A stretch of DNA of 64,000 nt from Paracoccus limosus (lineage in GTDB: Bacteria > Pseudomonadota > Alphaproteobacteria > Rhodobacterales > Rhodobacteraceae), in assembly GCF_009711185.1 (NCBI RefSeq), contig NZ_WMIF01000017.1:27475-91474 (forward strand). The letters run 5' to 3'. How positions within the stretch are numbered: the stretch's first letter is position 1; every line of letters starts with the position of its first letter. The notes beneath the pieces were generated by a model. The model saw only the letters and a list, made by a program, of their open reading frames with translations. It was not told the DNA's origin and ran no database searches. This document shows, one piece after another, positions 45,528-54,662 of the stretch. Position numbers and translations under genes: made by a program.

Positions 45528-46187
45528 GTGGTGCGGGGTCTGATCTTTGACTGCGACGGGGTGCTGGTGGACAGCGAGCCTCTGGCCGTGGCCGAGCTTC
45601 AGACCATGTTCGGCCGGCTGGGCGTGCCGATGCCGCCAGAGCGGATCTATCGCGATTTTCTGGGCCGCTCGCTTCAGACCATCGTGGATGCGGCGGCGCA
45701 GGACCATGGGCTGGATCTGGCTCCGGAACTGCCCGGGTTCGCGCAGGGGCTGGCCGCGCGCTTTGGCCATGACCTGCTGCCGGTGCCGGGAATGGCTGCG
45801 GCCATTGCCGCGCTTCCCGGTCCGCGCGCCGTGGCCAGTTCTAGCGCGCCGGACCGGCTGGCGCTGTCGCTGTCGCTGACCGGGCTTGCGCCGCTGTTCG
45901 GGACGCATGTCTATTCGGCAAGTCAGGTCCGCAACGGCAAGCCCGCGCCGGATCTGTTCCTGCTTGCGGCCGAACGGCTGAGGATCAGCCCTGCCGATTG
46001 CGTGGTGATCGAGGACAGCCCTGCGGGCATTGCCGCAGCCCGCGCCGCCGGCATGCGGGTCGTGGGCTTTCTGGGCGGTGCGCATGCCGGTCCCGCCCGA
46101 TTGGCCGAGCGGCTTTCCAGGCTGCGACCCGACGCCTTGGTTGAACATGCCGCGGAATTGCCCAACACTCTGGCCCGACTGGGCTAG
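45528..46187 (+). CDS. HAD-superfamily phosphatase (beta-phosphoglucomutase/CbbY-like), GTG start
   Basis: 219 residues from GTG 45528 (GTG 45531 is equally possible), four bases after mtlK. Motif I is [11 protein letters not shown] with the nucleophile Asp, motif II is SSSAP, motif III is [14 protein letters not shown] and motif IV is [15 protein letters not shown]. It could be a sugar-phosphate phosphatase preventing build-up of polyol or ketose phosphates; specificity is not visible. Confidence 0.87.
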   Translation: MVRGLIFDCDGVLVDSEPLAVAELQTMFGRLGVPMPPERIYRDFLGRSLQTIVDAAAQDHGLDLAPELPGFAQGLAARFGHDLLPVPGMAAAIAALPGPRAVASSSAPDRLALSLSLTGLAPLFGTHVYSASQVRNGKPAPDLFLLAAERLRISPADCVVIEDSPAGIAAARAAGMRVVGFLGGAHAGPARLAERLSRLRPDALVEHAAELPNTLARLG

Positions 46188-46199
46188 GGGGATAGTGTC

Positions 46200-47651
46200 G
46201 TGTTGATCGCTGCCGTGGATGTGGGGTCGGCCCGTGCGCGTGCCGGGCTGTACACCCTTCAGGGCCATCTGGTGGCGCGCGCCAGTCGCGGCTTTGCCAC
46301 CTTGCCCTCTCCGGGGGGGCAGGCGGGTTTCGCCTTTGCCGAAATCTGGCAGGCCGTGGCCGATGCCCTGGCCGAGGCGCGCCGCATGGCGGGGGCCAGC
46401 CCTGCACAGGTGCAGGCGCTGGCCTTTGACGCCACCTGTTCACTGGTGGTCGATGCGCCCGGTTTCAGCCCGGATGTGATCGCCTGGCACGACCATCGCG
46501 CCGTCGCCGAGGCGCATGAAGTCAGCGCGATTGCGCATGAGGTGGTCGCGCGTGCCGGGGGATCGGTGTCGCCCGAGATGCAGACACCCAAGCTGATCTG
46601 GCTGCGCCGGAACCGGCCCGAGGTCTGGGCCGGCCTGCGCGGCATCCGCGATCTGTGCGACCATCTGGCGTTTCGCGCCACCGGCCTGCCGGCACGCTCG
46701 CTCTGCGCCATGGCCTCGAAATGGCCTTGGCTGCCCGACCGGGGTGGCTGGGCGGACGATCTGCTGGCGCGGTTCGATATTGCCGGCTTTCCGCATGATG
46801 AGCCGGTTCTGGCACCAGGCAGCCTGATCGGGCCGCTGTCCGAGCAGGGCGCGGCAGAGCTGGGTCTGGACCGCGAATGTGTCGTGGCGACCGGGCTGAT
46901 CGATGCCTTTTCCGGGGCGCTGGGCGCGGCGCCTGACATGCCGGCGCTGATCGCGGGCACCTCGAACTGTGTCATGGCCGCTGGCATCAGGGTCACACCG
47001 GCGTTGTGGGGGCCCTATCCCGGCGCCATCCTGCGCGATGAATCGGTGACCGAGGGCGGGCAATCGGCCACCGGCGCCCTGCTGGAATCGATCCGCCGGC
47101 AATATGCCGATGCGCCCAGCCACGATGACATTCTGGCCCGTATCGCCGACGCGCCCGAGCCCGCGCCCGGCATTCACGTTCTGCCCGACTTCAAGGGCAG
47201 TCGCACGCCCTTTGCCGATCCGCTGATGCGCGGCGTGATCCATGGTCTGCCGCTGGACCGCGACGCGGCGGCGCTGGACGGGCTTTACTGGCGGGCGGCG
47301 GTGGGCATCGCGCTGGGCACGCGGCAGGTCATCGCGCATATGGGCCTTGTGCCCGACCGCATCGCGCTGGCCGGCGGGCAGGCCCGGGCGGCATTGATGC
47401 GCCAGCTTTATGCCGATGCCATCGGCGCCGAGATCCATTGGCAGCCCGAGGATGCGGTGCTGCGCGGTACCGCCATCGCCGCCGCGGCCCCGATGCTGGG
47501 TGGCATCCGAGCCGCCCGGGCGCGCTTTGCCCGCGAGGTGCAGGTGACGCGCCCCGATCCGGCGGCACGATTGCGGCGCGACCGCGACTGGAAGATCTTT
47601 CAGCGGATGCAGCAGCACCGCGCCGAAATAAGCGACATGCAGGGGGAATAG
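46200..47651 (+). CDS. FGGY-family carbohydrate kinase (ribulokinase-like), GTG start
   Basis: 483 residues from GTG 46200 with CTAGGGGGATA upstream. FGGY landmarks: AVDVGSARARAGLY (phosphate 1), GTSNCVMAAG (phosphate 2), ALAGGQARAALMRQLYADAI (adenosine loop). It resembles D-ribulose/ribitol-type kinases more than xylulokinase, which follows directly. Suggests the operon also handles pentitol-derived ketoses. Its last base adjoins xylB. Confidence 0.86.
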   Translation: MLIAAVDVGSARARAGLYTLQGHLVARASRGFATLPSPGGQAGFAFAEIWQAVADALAEARRMAGASPAQVQALAFDATCSLVVDAPGFSPDVIAWHDHRAVAEAHEVSAIAHEVVARAGGSVSPEMQTPKLIWLRRNRPEVWAGLRGIRDLCDHLAFRATGLPARSLCAMASKWPWLPDRGGWADDLLARFDIAGFPHDEPVLAPGSLIGPLSEQGAAELGLDRECVVATGLIDAFSGALGAAPDMPALIAGTSNCVMAAGIRVTPALWGPYPGAILRDESVTEGGQSATGALLESIRRQYADAPSHDDILARIADAPEPAPGIHVLPDFKGSRTPFADPLMRGVIHGLPLDRDAAALDGLYWRAAVGIALGTRQVIAHMGLVPDRIALAGGQARAALMRQLYADAIGAEIHWQPEDAVLRGTAIAAAAPMLGGIRAARARFAREVQVTRPDPAARLRRDRDWKIFQRMQQHRAEISDMQGE

Positions 47652-49088
47652 ATGTTTTTGGGATTGGATCTGGGCACGTCCGGCGTCAAGGCGGTGCTGA
47701 TCGACGAACGCCAGCGGGTGCTGGCTTCGGAAACCGCGCCGCTGAGCGTGCAGCGGCCGCAGCCGATGTGGTCCGAGCAGCATCCGGCCGACTGGATTGC
47801 CGCCACCGAGGCGGCTATGGCGGCACTGGCCCGCAGCCATGATCTGTCGGCGCTGCGCGGCATAGGGCTGTCGGGTCAGATGCACGGCGCGGTGGCTCTG
47901 GACCGCGCGGGCGAGGTGCTGCGCCCGGCGATTCTGTGGAACGACACCCGCGCCCATCTGGAGGCGGCAGAGCTGGACGCCATGGCCGACATGCGCCGGC
48001 TGTCGGGCAATATCGTCTTTCCGGGTTTCACCGCGCCCAAGCTGGTCTGGATGGCGCGGCACGAGCCCGATCTGTTCGACCGTGTTGCCACGGTCCTGCT
48101 GCCCAAGGACTACCTGCGGCTGTGGCTGACGGGCGAGCGTGTGGGCGAGATGTCGGACGCCTCGGGCACCAGCTGGCTGGATGTGGCGGCGCGCGACTGG
48201 TCGCCCACGCTGCTGGCGGCCAGCGGCATGCGCCGCGACCAGATGCCGGCACTGGTCGAGGGCAGCGCCCCCTCGGGGCAGCTGCGCCGCGAACTGGCGC
48301 AACGCTGGGGCATTGCCGCCCCGGTCGTGGTTGCGGGCGGTGCGGGCGACAATGCCGCGACCGCCATCGGGGCGGGCACGGTGGCGGCGGGGCAGGGCTT
48401 TGTCAGTCTGGGCACCTCGGGCGTGGTCTTTGCCGCCTCGGACCGGTTCCTGCCGGCACCCGAAACCGCGGTGCATGCGTTTTGCCACGCGCTGCCGCAG
48501 ACATGGCATCAGATGGGGGTGATCCTGTCGGCCTCGGCGGCACTGGAATGGCTGGCGGGCATCCTGCAGGCGAAACCGGCCGAGCTGACCGCCACTTTGG
48601 GCGATCTGCAGGCGCCGGGCAGCGCGATGTTTCTGCCCTATCTGTCGGGCGAGCGGACGCCGCATAACGATGCGCTTGCGCGTGGTCTGTTCGCCGGTCT
48701 GACGCCCAGCACCGATCGCGCCGCCCTTACCCGCGCCGTGCTGGAAGGGGTGACCTTTGCGCTGGCCGACAACCTGACCGCCCTGCGCGCGGCGGGGGCG
48801 GATCTGGGCGCGCTGCTGGCGCTTGGCGGCGGGGCGCGGTCGGATTACTGGCTGCGGCTGATCGCGACGACGCTGGATCTGCCGGTGCTGCTGCCGGTCG
48901 GCGGCGATTTCGGTGCGGCCTTTGGCGCGGCGCGGCTGGGGCTGATGGCCGAGACGGGGGCCTCCGCCGCCGAGGTCTGCACGATGCCAAAGATCGCGGC
49001 CGAGATCCGCCCCGATCCCGCATTGGTGCCGGCATTCGCCGAAACTCACGCCCGGTTTCGCGCGCTTTACCCTGCGAGCCGGGGCTAA
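47652..49088 (+). CDS. xylB: Xylulokinase
   Basis: Phosphorylates D-xylulose to xylulose 5-phosphate. 478 residues; GLDLGTSGVKAVLID, GLSGQMHGAVALD, LWNDTR, SLGTSGVVFAA and ALGGGARSDYWLRLIA are the classic XylB motifs. It closes the polyol operon and accepts xylulose made from arabinitol by MtlK. The last four bases overlap the convergent regulator gene. Confidence 0.95.
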   Translation: MFLGLDLGTSGVKAVLIDERQRVLASETAPLSVQRPQPMWSEQHPADWIAATEAAMAALARSHDLSALRGIGLSGQMHGAVALDRAGEVLRPAILWNDTRAHLEAAELDAMADMRRLSGNIVFPGFTAPKLVWMARHEPDLFDRVATVLLPKDYLRLWLTGERVGEMSDASGTSWLDVAARDWSPTLLAASGMRRDQMPALVEGSAPSGQLRRELAQRWGIAAPVVVAGGAGDNAATAIGAGTVAAGQGFVSLGTSGVVFAASDRFLPAPETAVHAFCHALPQTWHQMGVILSASAALEWLAGILQAKPAELTATLGDLQAPGSAMFLPYLSGERTPHNDALARGLFAGLTPSTDRAALTRAVLEGVTFALADNLTALRAAGADLGALLALGGGARSDYWLRLIATTLDLPVLLPVGGDFGAAFGAARLGLMAETGASAAEVCTMPKIAAEIRPDPALVPAFAETHARFRALYPASRG

Positions 49089-50011
49089 AGCAGCGCCTGC
49101 CCGGTGGTCAGATCGGTGATCAGCCCGTTGATCAGCCCGCCGCTGAGCGCGCCGCGCAGCGCCGGGATCTTGCCGGCGCCGGCGGCGGTGCCGATGACCA
49201 GCGTGCTGTCGCGCGACGGGATCGGCGCCGAGGCGACGCGGTCGTTCGACAGCCCCTCGATCAGCCGGCCATCGCCGTCATAGGCCCAGCCGGTGATCTC
49301 GCCCACGGCGCCGGCGGCGATCAGGGCATCCAGATCGGCGCGGGTCACGAACCCGTCCAGCATCAGCGGCGCGCGGTCGTCCAGCGCGCCCAGGCCCACA
49401 AAGGCGATCTGCGCCGCAGCCGACATCTGGATGACGCGGCGGATGCCGGGCTGGCCGGTTATTGCCAGCCGCTCTTCGACCGTGGGCAGGATCACCGTCA
49501 GCGGCAGCGGGAAGCTGCGGGCGCTGACATGTTCCGACAGCGAAAACAGCACGTTGTAATATGCGGTCGAGCCGTCGGTTGCGATGTTCCCGGTCAGCGA
49601 GACGATGCGATGCTGCGGGCAGTCGATATGCGGCAATTGCCCGACCGAGGCGCGCAGCGTGCGGCCGGTGCCGATGGCCAGCGTCAGCGGCTCGGGGCGG
49701 CGCAGCCAGTCCTCCATGGTGGCCGCGACGTGATGGGGCACGCCGGTTTCAGGCGCATCGGCCGGGGCGATCCGGCAAAAGCGCAGGTTCCAGCGCGCCC
49801 GCAGCGCGGCGGCCAGCTCCATGCATTCGGCAAAGGGGTGATCGATGCGGATCTTGACCAGCCCCTCGGCCATGGCCTGCGCCACCAGCCGCTGCGCGGT
49901 CTGGCGCGACACGCCCATGATGCCGGCGATCTCGTCCTGGGTCTTGCCCGCGACATGGGCAAGCCAGGCGGCGCGGGCGGCCTGTTCCAGCTTGCGGCCC
50001 TGATTGGACAT
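49085..50011 (-). CDS. smoC: SorC/DeoR-type sugar-binding transcriptional regulator (polyol operon)
   Basis: 308 residues from ATG 50011 (AGGGGGAAACGC upstream; ATG 50032 is an alternative). N-terminal helix-turn-helix KTQDEIAGIMGVSRQTAQRL and a sugar-phosphate-binding domain with IGTGRTLRASV and FVGLGALDDRAPLM, as in SorC-family regulators. It lies at the end of the polyol operon, as the smo regulator does in Rhodobacter. The inverted repeat at 39113-39145 is its most likely target; that link is inference. Confidence 0.87.
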   Translation of the reverse strand: MSNQGRKLEQAARAAWLAHVAGKTQDEIAGIMGVSRQTAQRLVAQAMAEGLVKIRIDHPFAECMELAAALRARWNLRFCRIAPADAPETGVPHHVAATMEDWLRRPEPLTLAIGTGRTLRASVGQLPHIDCPQHRIVSLTGNIATDGSTAYYNVLFSLSEHVSARSFPLPLTVILPTVEERLAITGQPGIRRVIQMSAAAQIAFVGLGALDDRAPLMLDGFVTRADLDALIAAGAVGEITGWAYDGDGRLIEGLSNDRVASAPIPSRDSTLVIGTAAGAGKIPALRGALSGGLINGLITDLTTGQALL

Positions 50012-50071
50012 GCGTTTCCCCCTTTTGCCCATTCGATAGACTGCCGCGCGCGGCCCTGTCCAGAACCGCAT

Positions 50072-50099
50072 CTGGAATCATAGAAGTGATCAAACTGGA
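50072..50099 (+). promoter_or_regulatory. Possible TauR/MocR direct repeat upstream of the aminotransferase
   Basis: CTGGA at 50072-50076 and again at 50095-50099, a 23-base period (two helical turns), with a third, inverted TCCAG at 50059-50063. MocR-type TauR proteins are known to bind direct repeats starting CTGGA upstream of tpa. The rest of the known motif matches poorly, so this is tentative. Confidence 0.4.
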
Positions 50100-50171
50100 T
50101 CTGTTGTCGCGCAAGGCTGCCGCGTAAGCTTGGCCGGTCAACTTTTTCCCTTCATCTGTCAGAGGCGCATC

Positions 50172-51533
50172 ATGAACGACCTGAGCCCGGTCATCGCAGC
50201 GGACAAAGCCCATGTCTGGCACCACCTGAGCCAGCACAAGCAATATGAGACCATCGACCCGCGCGTCTTTGTCGAAGGCAAGGGGATGCGGCTGTGGGAT
50301 GCCACCGGGCGCGAGTTTCTGGACGGCGTCTCGGGCGGGGTCTGGACGGTGAACGTGGGCTATGGCCGCGAAAGCATCGCCAATGCCGTGCGCGACCAGC
50401 TGATCAAGCTGAACTACTACGCGGGCGCCGCCGGCACCGTGCCGGGCGCGGTCTTTGCGCAGAAACTGATCGAAAAGATGCCGGGCATGAGCCGGGTCTA
50501 TTATTCGAACTCGGGCTCCGAGGCGAATGAAAAGGTCTACAAGATGGTCCGCCAGATCGCCGCGCGCCGGCATGGCGGCAAGAAATGGAAGATCCTGTTC
50601 CGCGACCGCGACTACCACGGCACCACCATCGCCACGCTGGCGACCTCGGGTCAGGATCAGCGGGCGATGCAATATGGCCCCTATCCCGACGGTTTCGTGC
50701 GGGTGCCGCATTGTCTGGAATACCGGGCGCAATGGGATGTCGAGAATTACGGCGAACGCGCGGCGGATGCGATCGAGGAGGTCATCCTGCGCGAAGGCCC
50801 CGATACCGTGGGTGCCATCGTCCTTGAGCCGGTGACGGCCGGCGGCGGCGTCATCACCCCCCCCGAGGGCTATTGGCAGCGCGTGCAGGAAATCTGCCGC
50901 AAATACGACATCCTGCTGCATATCGACGAGGTGGTCTGCGGCCTTGGGCGCACCGGAACGTGGTTCGGCTATCAGAACTATGGCATCGAGCCCGATTTCG
51001 TGACGATGGCCAAGGGCGTCGCCTCGGGCTATGCGGCGATTTCCTGCACCGTCACCACCGAACGCGTCTTCGAGATGTTCAAGGACGATCCCAGCGATCC
51101 CTTGGGCTATTTCCGCGACATCTCGACCTTTGGTGGCTGCACCGCGGGCCCGGCTGCGGCGATCGAGAACATGCGCATCATCGAGGACGAGGGGCTGCTT
51201 GCCAACACCCTTGCGATGGGCGACCGTCTGATGGACAACCTGACCTCGCTGATGGACCGCCATGCCATCATCGGCGATGTGCGCGGACGCGGGCTCTTCT
51301 GCGGCGCCGAACTGGTCGCGGATCGCGCCAGCAAGGAACCGGCGGACGAGAAGAAGGTGCAGGCCGTGGTCGCCGACTGTCTGGCGCAGGGCGTCATCAT
51401 CGGCGCCACCAACCGCTCGATCCCCGGCTTCAACAACACGCTGTGCCTGTCGCCGGCGCTGATCTCGACCGCGGACGATATCGACGCGCTGACCACGGCC
51501 ATCGACGGTGCGCTGACCCGCGTGTTCGGATGA
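50172..51533 (+). CDS. tpa: Class III aminotransferase, taurine:pyruvate aminotransferase-like
   Basis: PLP enzyme of 453 residues from ATG 50172. NSGSEANEKVYKMVRQIAAR, EPVTAGGGVITPPEGYW, HIDEVVCGLGRTGTWFGYQ and the PLP lysine in VTMAKGVASGYAAI are as in omega-transaminases; overall wording fits taurine- or beta-alanine-pyruvate aminotransferase. The coupled MocR/TauR-like regulator favours taurine. No xsc, pta or tau transporter genes are in the window, so a different amine cannot be excluded. Confidence 0.82.
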   Translation: MNDLSPVIAADKAHVWHHLSQHKQYETIDPRVFVEGKGMRLWDATGREFLDGVSGGVWTVNVGYGRESIANAVRDQLIKLNYYAGAAGTVPGAVFAQKLIEKMPGMSRVYYSNSGSEANEKVYKMVRQIAARRHGGKKWKILFRDRDYHGTTIATLATSGQDQRAMQYGPYPDGFVRVPHCLEYRAQWDVENYGERAADAIEEVILREGPDTVGAIVLEPVTAGGGVITPPEGYWQRVQEICRKYDILLHIDEVVCGLGRTGTWFGYQNYGIEPDFVTMAKGVASGYAAISCTVTTERVFEMFKDDPSDPLGYFRDISTFGGCTAGPAAAIENMRIIEDEGLLANTLAMGDRLMDNLTSLMDRHAIIGDVRGRGLFCGAELVADRASKEPADEKKVQAVVADCLAQGVIIGATNRSIPGFNNTLCLSPALISTADDIDALTTAIDGALTRVFG

Positions 51534-53035
51534 TCGAGCGGGGTGGCCCGCAGATGCAGGCCCCCAAGCAGATTCCGCCCGAGACCTTTCTGATCGACCG
51601 GGACACCCCTTTGCCGCTGCAGTTGCAACTGCGGCGGCAGATTGTCCTTGCCGTGCATGAAGGCCGCTTTCGCCCGGGCGAGCGGATGCCGTCCAGCCGG
51701 GCGCTGTCCGCGCATCTGGGCGTCGGGCGCATCACCGTCAGCATGGCCTATGGCGAGCTGGTCGCGGCCGATTATCTGGTCGCGCGCGGCCGCTCGGGCT
51801 ATTTCATCGCCGACCGCGCCCATGCGCTGGACGAAACCCCGACGCTGGCACCGATGCCGCGTTTCGACTGGACCGGCAAGCTGCCCGGACGCTACCGCGC
51901 GACGCAGCGCAAGGACCGGCCGCGCAACTGGCGCGACTATCCCTATCCTTTCCTTTACGGTCAGATTGACGACCGGCTGATCGACCATGCCGCCTGGCGC
52001 GAATGCGCGGTGCGGGCGCTGGGCCGCCGCGATCTGGGCGCGCTGGCCGATGACCAGTATGACGGCGACGACCCCGAGCTGATCGATTTCATCATCCGCC
52101 ACCTTTTGCCCCGGCGCGGCATCCGTGCCCGCCCCGAGGAGGTCTTGCTGACCATGGGCGCGCAGAATGCGCTGTGGCTGATCTGCCAGATCCTGCTGAA
52201 CCGGGGCGAGGCCTGCGCCATCGAAGAGCCCTTCTATCCCGGCCTGCACGAGATCCTGTCGGTGCATGACTGTCAGGTGCATCCGGTGCCCATCGACGCC
52301 CAGGGCCTGCCCTGCGACGCAATCCCGGCGCAGGTTTCGGTGGTCTTTACCTCGCCCAGCCACCAATGCCCGACCAACCGCACCATGCCCCGGGCCCGGC
52401 GCGAGGCATTGCTGCGGCTGGCGGCCCTGCGCGGCTTTGCCGTGGTCGAGGATGACTACGAATTCGAGATCAGCTTTGCTGGAGCCACCTCTCCGGCATT
52501 GAAGGCGATGGATCGCAGTGGCGCGGTGATCTACATCGGCAGCTTTTCCAAATCGGTGTTTCCCGGTTTGCGTCTGGGTTACATCGTCGCCGACCCGGCT
52601 TTCGTGGCCGAGGCGCGGGCCTTGCGCAGCATGATGCTGCGCCATCCGCCCGGGCATGTGCAGCGCACCATGGCCTATTTCTTGTCGCTGGGGCATTACG
52701 ACCGCCAGCTGAACCGCATGCGTGCGGCCTATGCCGAACGCCGTGCCGCCACCGCGCAGGCGCTGGTCCGGCACGGGCTGGATCTGGGGATGGAGGCCGG
52801 CTCGGGCGGGTCGAGCTTTTGGCTTGGCACGCCGGGCGGGCTAGACAGCGAGCTTCTGGCGGCGCGATTGCGACCCCAGGGTGTGTTGATCGAGCCGGGC
52901 CGGCCGTTCCATCGGCAGAGCGGCGCAGGCGCGGCATCCTATCGGCTGGCCTACAGCTCGATCGGGGTCAGCGAGATCGAGGAAGGCATCCGCCGCATCG
53001 CGGCGGTCAGCCGGGACTGCGCCGGGGCGGCGTGA
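51530..53035 (+). CDS. MocR-type (GntR/aminotransferase) regulator, TauR/PdxR-like
   Basis: 501 residues. An N-terminal GntR winged helix (LPLQLQLRRQIVLAVHEGRF, GRITVSMAYGELVAADYLV) is joined to an aminotransferase-like domain with the PLP lysine in IGSFSKSVFPGLRLGYIV. ATG 51530 overlaps the aminotransferase stop (ATGA); ATG 51554 is an alternative start. Probably an activator of the gene before it, responding to a PLP adduct of its amine. Confidence 0.88.
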   Translation: MIERGGPQMQAPKQIPPETFLIDRDTPLPLQLQLRRQIVLAVHEGRFRPGERMPSSRALSAHLGVGRITVSMAYGELVAADYLVARGRSGYFIADRAHALDETPTLAPMPRFDWTGKLPGRYRATQRKDRPRNWRDYPYPFLYGQIDDRLIDHAAWRECAVRALGRRDLGALADDQYDGDDPELIDFIIRHLLPRRGIRARPEEVLLTMGAQNALWLICQILLNRGEACAIEEPFYPGLHEILSVHDCQVHPVPIDAQGLPCDAIPAQVSVVFTSPSHQCPTNRTMPRARREALLRLAALRGFAVVEDDYEFEISFAGATSPALKAMDRSGAVIYIGSFSKSVFPGLRLGYIVADPAFVAEARALRSMMLRHPPGHVQRTMAYFLSLGHYDRQLNRMRAAYAERRAATAQALVRHGLDLGMEAGSGGSSFWLGTPGGLDSELLAARLRPQGVLIEPGRPFHRQSGAGAASYRLAYSSIGVSEIEEGIRRIAAVSRDCAGAA

Positions 53036-53058
53036 CGACACAGACGAAGGGGATGCCA

Positions 53059-53655
53059 ATGCGGAACGTTATTTTCGACCTGGGCAATGTGCTGATCGAA
53101 TGGGACCCGGCACTGGCCTTTGCCGATGTCTTTACGACGCGCGATGCCGCCGAGGCATGGCTGGACGAGATCGGCTTTCACGATTGGAACCGCGCGCAGG
53201 ACGGTGGACGCAGCTTTGCCGAAGGGATCGCTGCGGCGCGGGCGCAGCATGGCGACCGGGCGCGCTGGCTGGAAGGCTATCTGGCGGCCTTTCCCGTCAC
53301 CATCGAAAACACGGTGCCCGGCAGTTGGGAGATCCTCGAGGATCTGGCCGCGCAGGGGGTGCCGCTTTACGCGCTGACCAACTGGTCGGCGGAAAGCTGG
53401 CCGGCGGCGCGCGAGCTGCATCCCCGGCTGGCGCTGTTCCGCGACGTGCTGGTATCGGGGCAAGAGCGGCTTTTGAAGCCCGATGCCGCGATCTATCGGC
53501 GCCTTCTGGACCGCAATGGCCTCGCGGCCGAGAGCTGCATCTTTGTCGATGACAGCTTGGCCAATGTTGCGGGCGCGCGTGCGGTCGGCATCGACGCCAT
53601 TCATTTCACCGGCGCCGAGGCGCTGCGCGAGGCCCTGCGCCAGCGCGGGTTTTGA
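53059..53655 (+). CDS. HAD-superfamily hydrolase (haloacid dehalogenase-like, YihX type)
   Basis: 198 residues. Motif I is MRNVIFDLGNVLIEWDP with the nucleophile Asp, motif II is YALTNWSAESWP, motif III is RLLKPDAAIYRRLL and motif IV is IFVDDSLANVAGARAVG. ATG 53059 has AGGGG at good distance; ATG 53053 is too close to it. Substrate unknown. It follows the MocR regulator by 23 bases. Confidence 0.87.
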   Translation: MRNVIFDLGNVLIEWDPALAFADVFTTRDAAEAWLDEIGFHDWNRAQDGGRSFAEGIAAARAQHGDRARWLEGYLAAFPVTIENTVPGSWEILEDLAAQGVPLYALTNWSAESWPAARELHPRLALFRDVLVSGQERLLKPDAAIYRRLLDRNGLAAESCIFVDDSLANVAGARAVGIDAIHFTGAEALREALRQRGF

Positions 53656-53888
53656 CCCGGCACTCGCAAATTCACGGCCAATTCACGGTGCTGGCGTAGC
53701 ACGGGATCAGCCGGACGATCCGGCGGGCTTTGCGCGGACGAACGACCCGACGGGTCGTTGCAGCCGACGCGGCCTTTGATGACCAACTGGTTTTCATGAG
53801 GACTTTGTTCCCCCGGTGCCGGTAAGACGGCGCCGGATCGACAGGGTGCCGCGCGTCCGTCCGCCGGACGCGCGGCTATTTCCCCCGT
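53656..53888. other. Structured convergent intergenic region with terminator
   Basis: No open frame is supported. It holds a direct repeat ATTCACGG, two perfect small hairpins (GCCGGA-CGA-TCCGGC at 53710-53724 and AACGACCC-GAC-GGGTCGTT at 53741-53759) and a strong 12-bp stem, GCCGCGCGTCCG (53848-53859) with CGGACGCGCGGC (53865-53876), followed by TATTTC. The last is probably the terminator for the HAD and aroQ genes. The whole could be an unannotated small RNA. Confidence 0.55.
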
Positions 53889-54332
53889 TCAGCGTCCTGC
53901 GCCGATCACCGGCGCCAGATGGCGCAGCGCCATCAGATAGCCATTGGTGCCCAGCCCGGCGATGACGCCATCGGCGCGCAGGCTGACATAGGAATGGTGG
54001 CGAAAGCTCTCGCGCTTGTGGATGTTCGAGATATGCACCTCGATCACCGGCGCGTCGAAAGTGTTCAGCGCATCAAGGATCGCGACCGAGGTATGGGTCA
54101 GCGCGCCGGGATTGATGACGATGGCGGCTGCCTGCTGGCGCGCTTCGTGGATGGTGTCGACGATGACGCCCTCATGGTTGGACTGGAAAAAGCGGATGTC
54201 AAAACCCAGCTCCTTGCCCAGCTCTTCGCAGGCGTGCTGCACATCGGCCAGCGTGGTGCTGCCATAGATCTCGGGCTGGCGCTGGCCCAGCAGGTTCAGG
54301 TTCGGGCCGTTCATGACATAGACGGTGGGCAT
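53889..54332 (-). CDS. aroQ: Type II 3-dehydroquinate dehydratase
   Basis: Third step of the shikimate pathway. 147 residues from ATG 54332, the family length. [19 protein letters not shown] carries the catalytic Tyr region, [17 protein letters not shown] and [17 protein letters not shown] the substrate site, and [20 protein letters not shown] the catalytic His. No accB follows here; the gene stands alone. Confidence 0.95.
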   Translation of the reverse strand: MPTVYVMNGPNLNLLGQRQPEIYGSTTLADVQHACEELGKELGFDIRFFQSNHEGVIVDTIHEARQQAAAIVINPGALTHTSVAILDALNTFDAPVIEVHISNIHKRESFRHHSYVSLRADGVIAGLGTNGYLMALRHLAPVIGAGR

Positions 54333-54662
54333 GGCATCCTCGGGGTTGGGGGCGGTGCCGCATCGCACCGCCACGGGCTCGGATCGCCTCGCGCCCATGG
54401 CCAAAGGCCGGGCGCAGGTTCCAGACAAACCTATAGGTGCCCCCGCCCGCTCTGGCGAGCGCGAACAGGGGCCCCGAACAGGGCTTGCCCCGCCACTCCC
54501 GCGAGGCGCCCGATTTCTTTCGTGCAAAAATATCCCGGGGTCCGGGGCAGCGCCCCGGTCCGGCCTCTCCGCAGGGATCGCCCCCTCACCGCACGCTCCC
54601 CGATTGCACCCAGCCACGCAGCGGCGCAATGTGCTAAGGCCATGACACGAGCGGAGCGCGCA
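54333..54662. other. 330-base gap between aroQ and a small transporter, containing a REP-like element
   Basis: No gene is supported. The main feature is TTTCTTTCGTGC followed by AAAAATATCCCGGGG (about 54514-54540) and then CCGGGGCAGCGCCCCGG, the two-part palindromic element shared with 20 and 38 kb. The rest is unremarkable GC-rich sequence and the presumed promoters of the divergent genes. Confidence 0.7.
54514..54560 (+). repeat. REP-like palindromic element, third site
   Basis: Same bipartite element as at 20001-20102 and 38247-38345: TTTCTTTCGTG with AAATATCCCGGGG, then the GGGGCAG-GCCCC hairpin, here separated by only a few bases. Confidence 0.8.

Noticed and set aside
46440..49049. 869-codon minus-strand frame across the two sugar kinase genes
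   Set aside because: It spans two well-supported kinase genes on the plus strand and has Arg/Gly/Gln-rich low-complexity composition without domains.
54333..54662. Minus-strand frame extending aroQ upstream by about 180 codons
   Set aside because: It runs through the intergenic REP-like repeat and lacks similarity to dehydratases; aroQ at 147 residues already has the full family length from ATG 54332.
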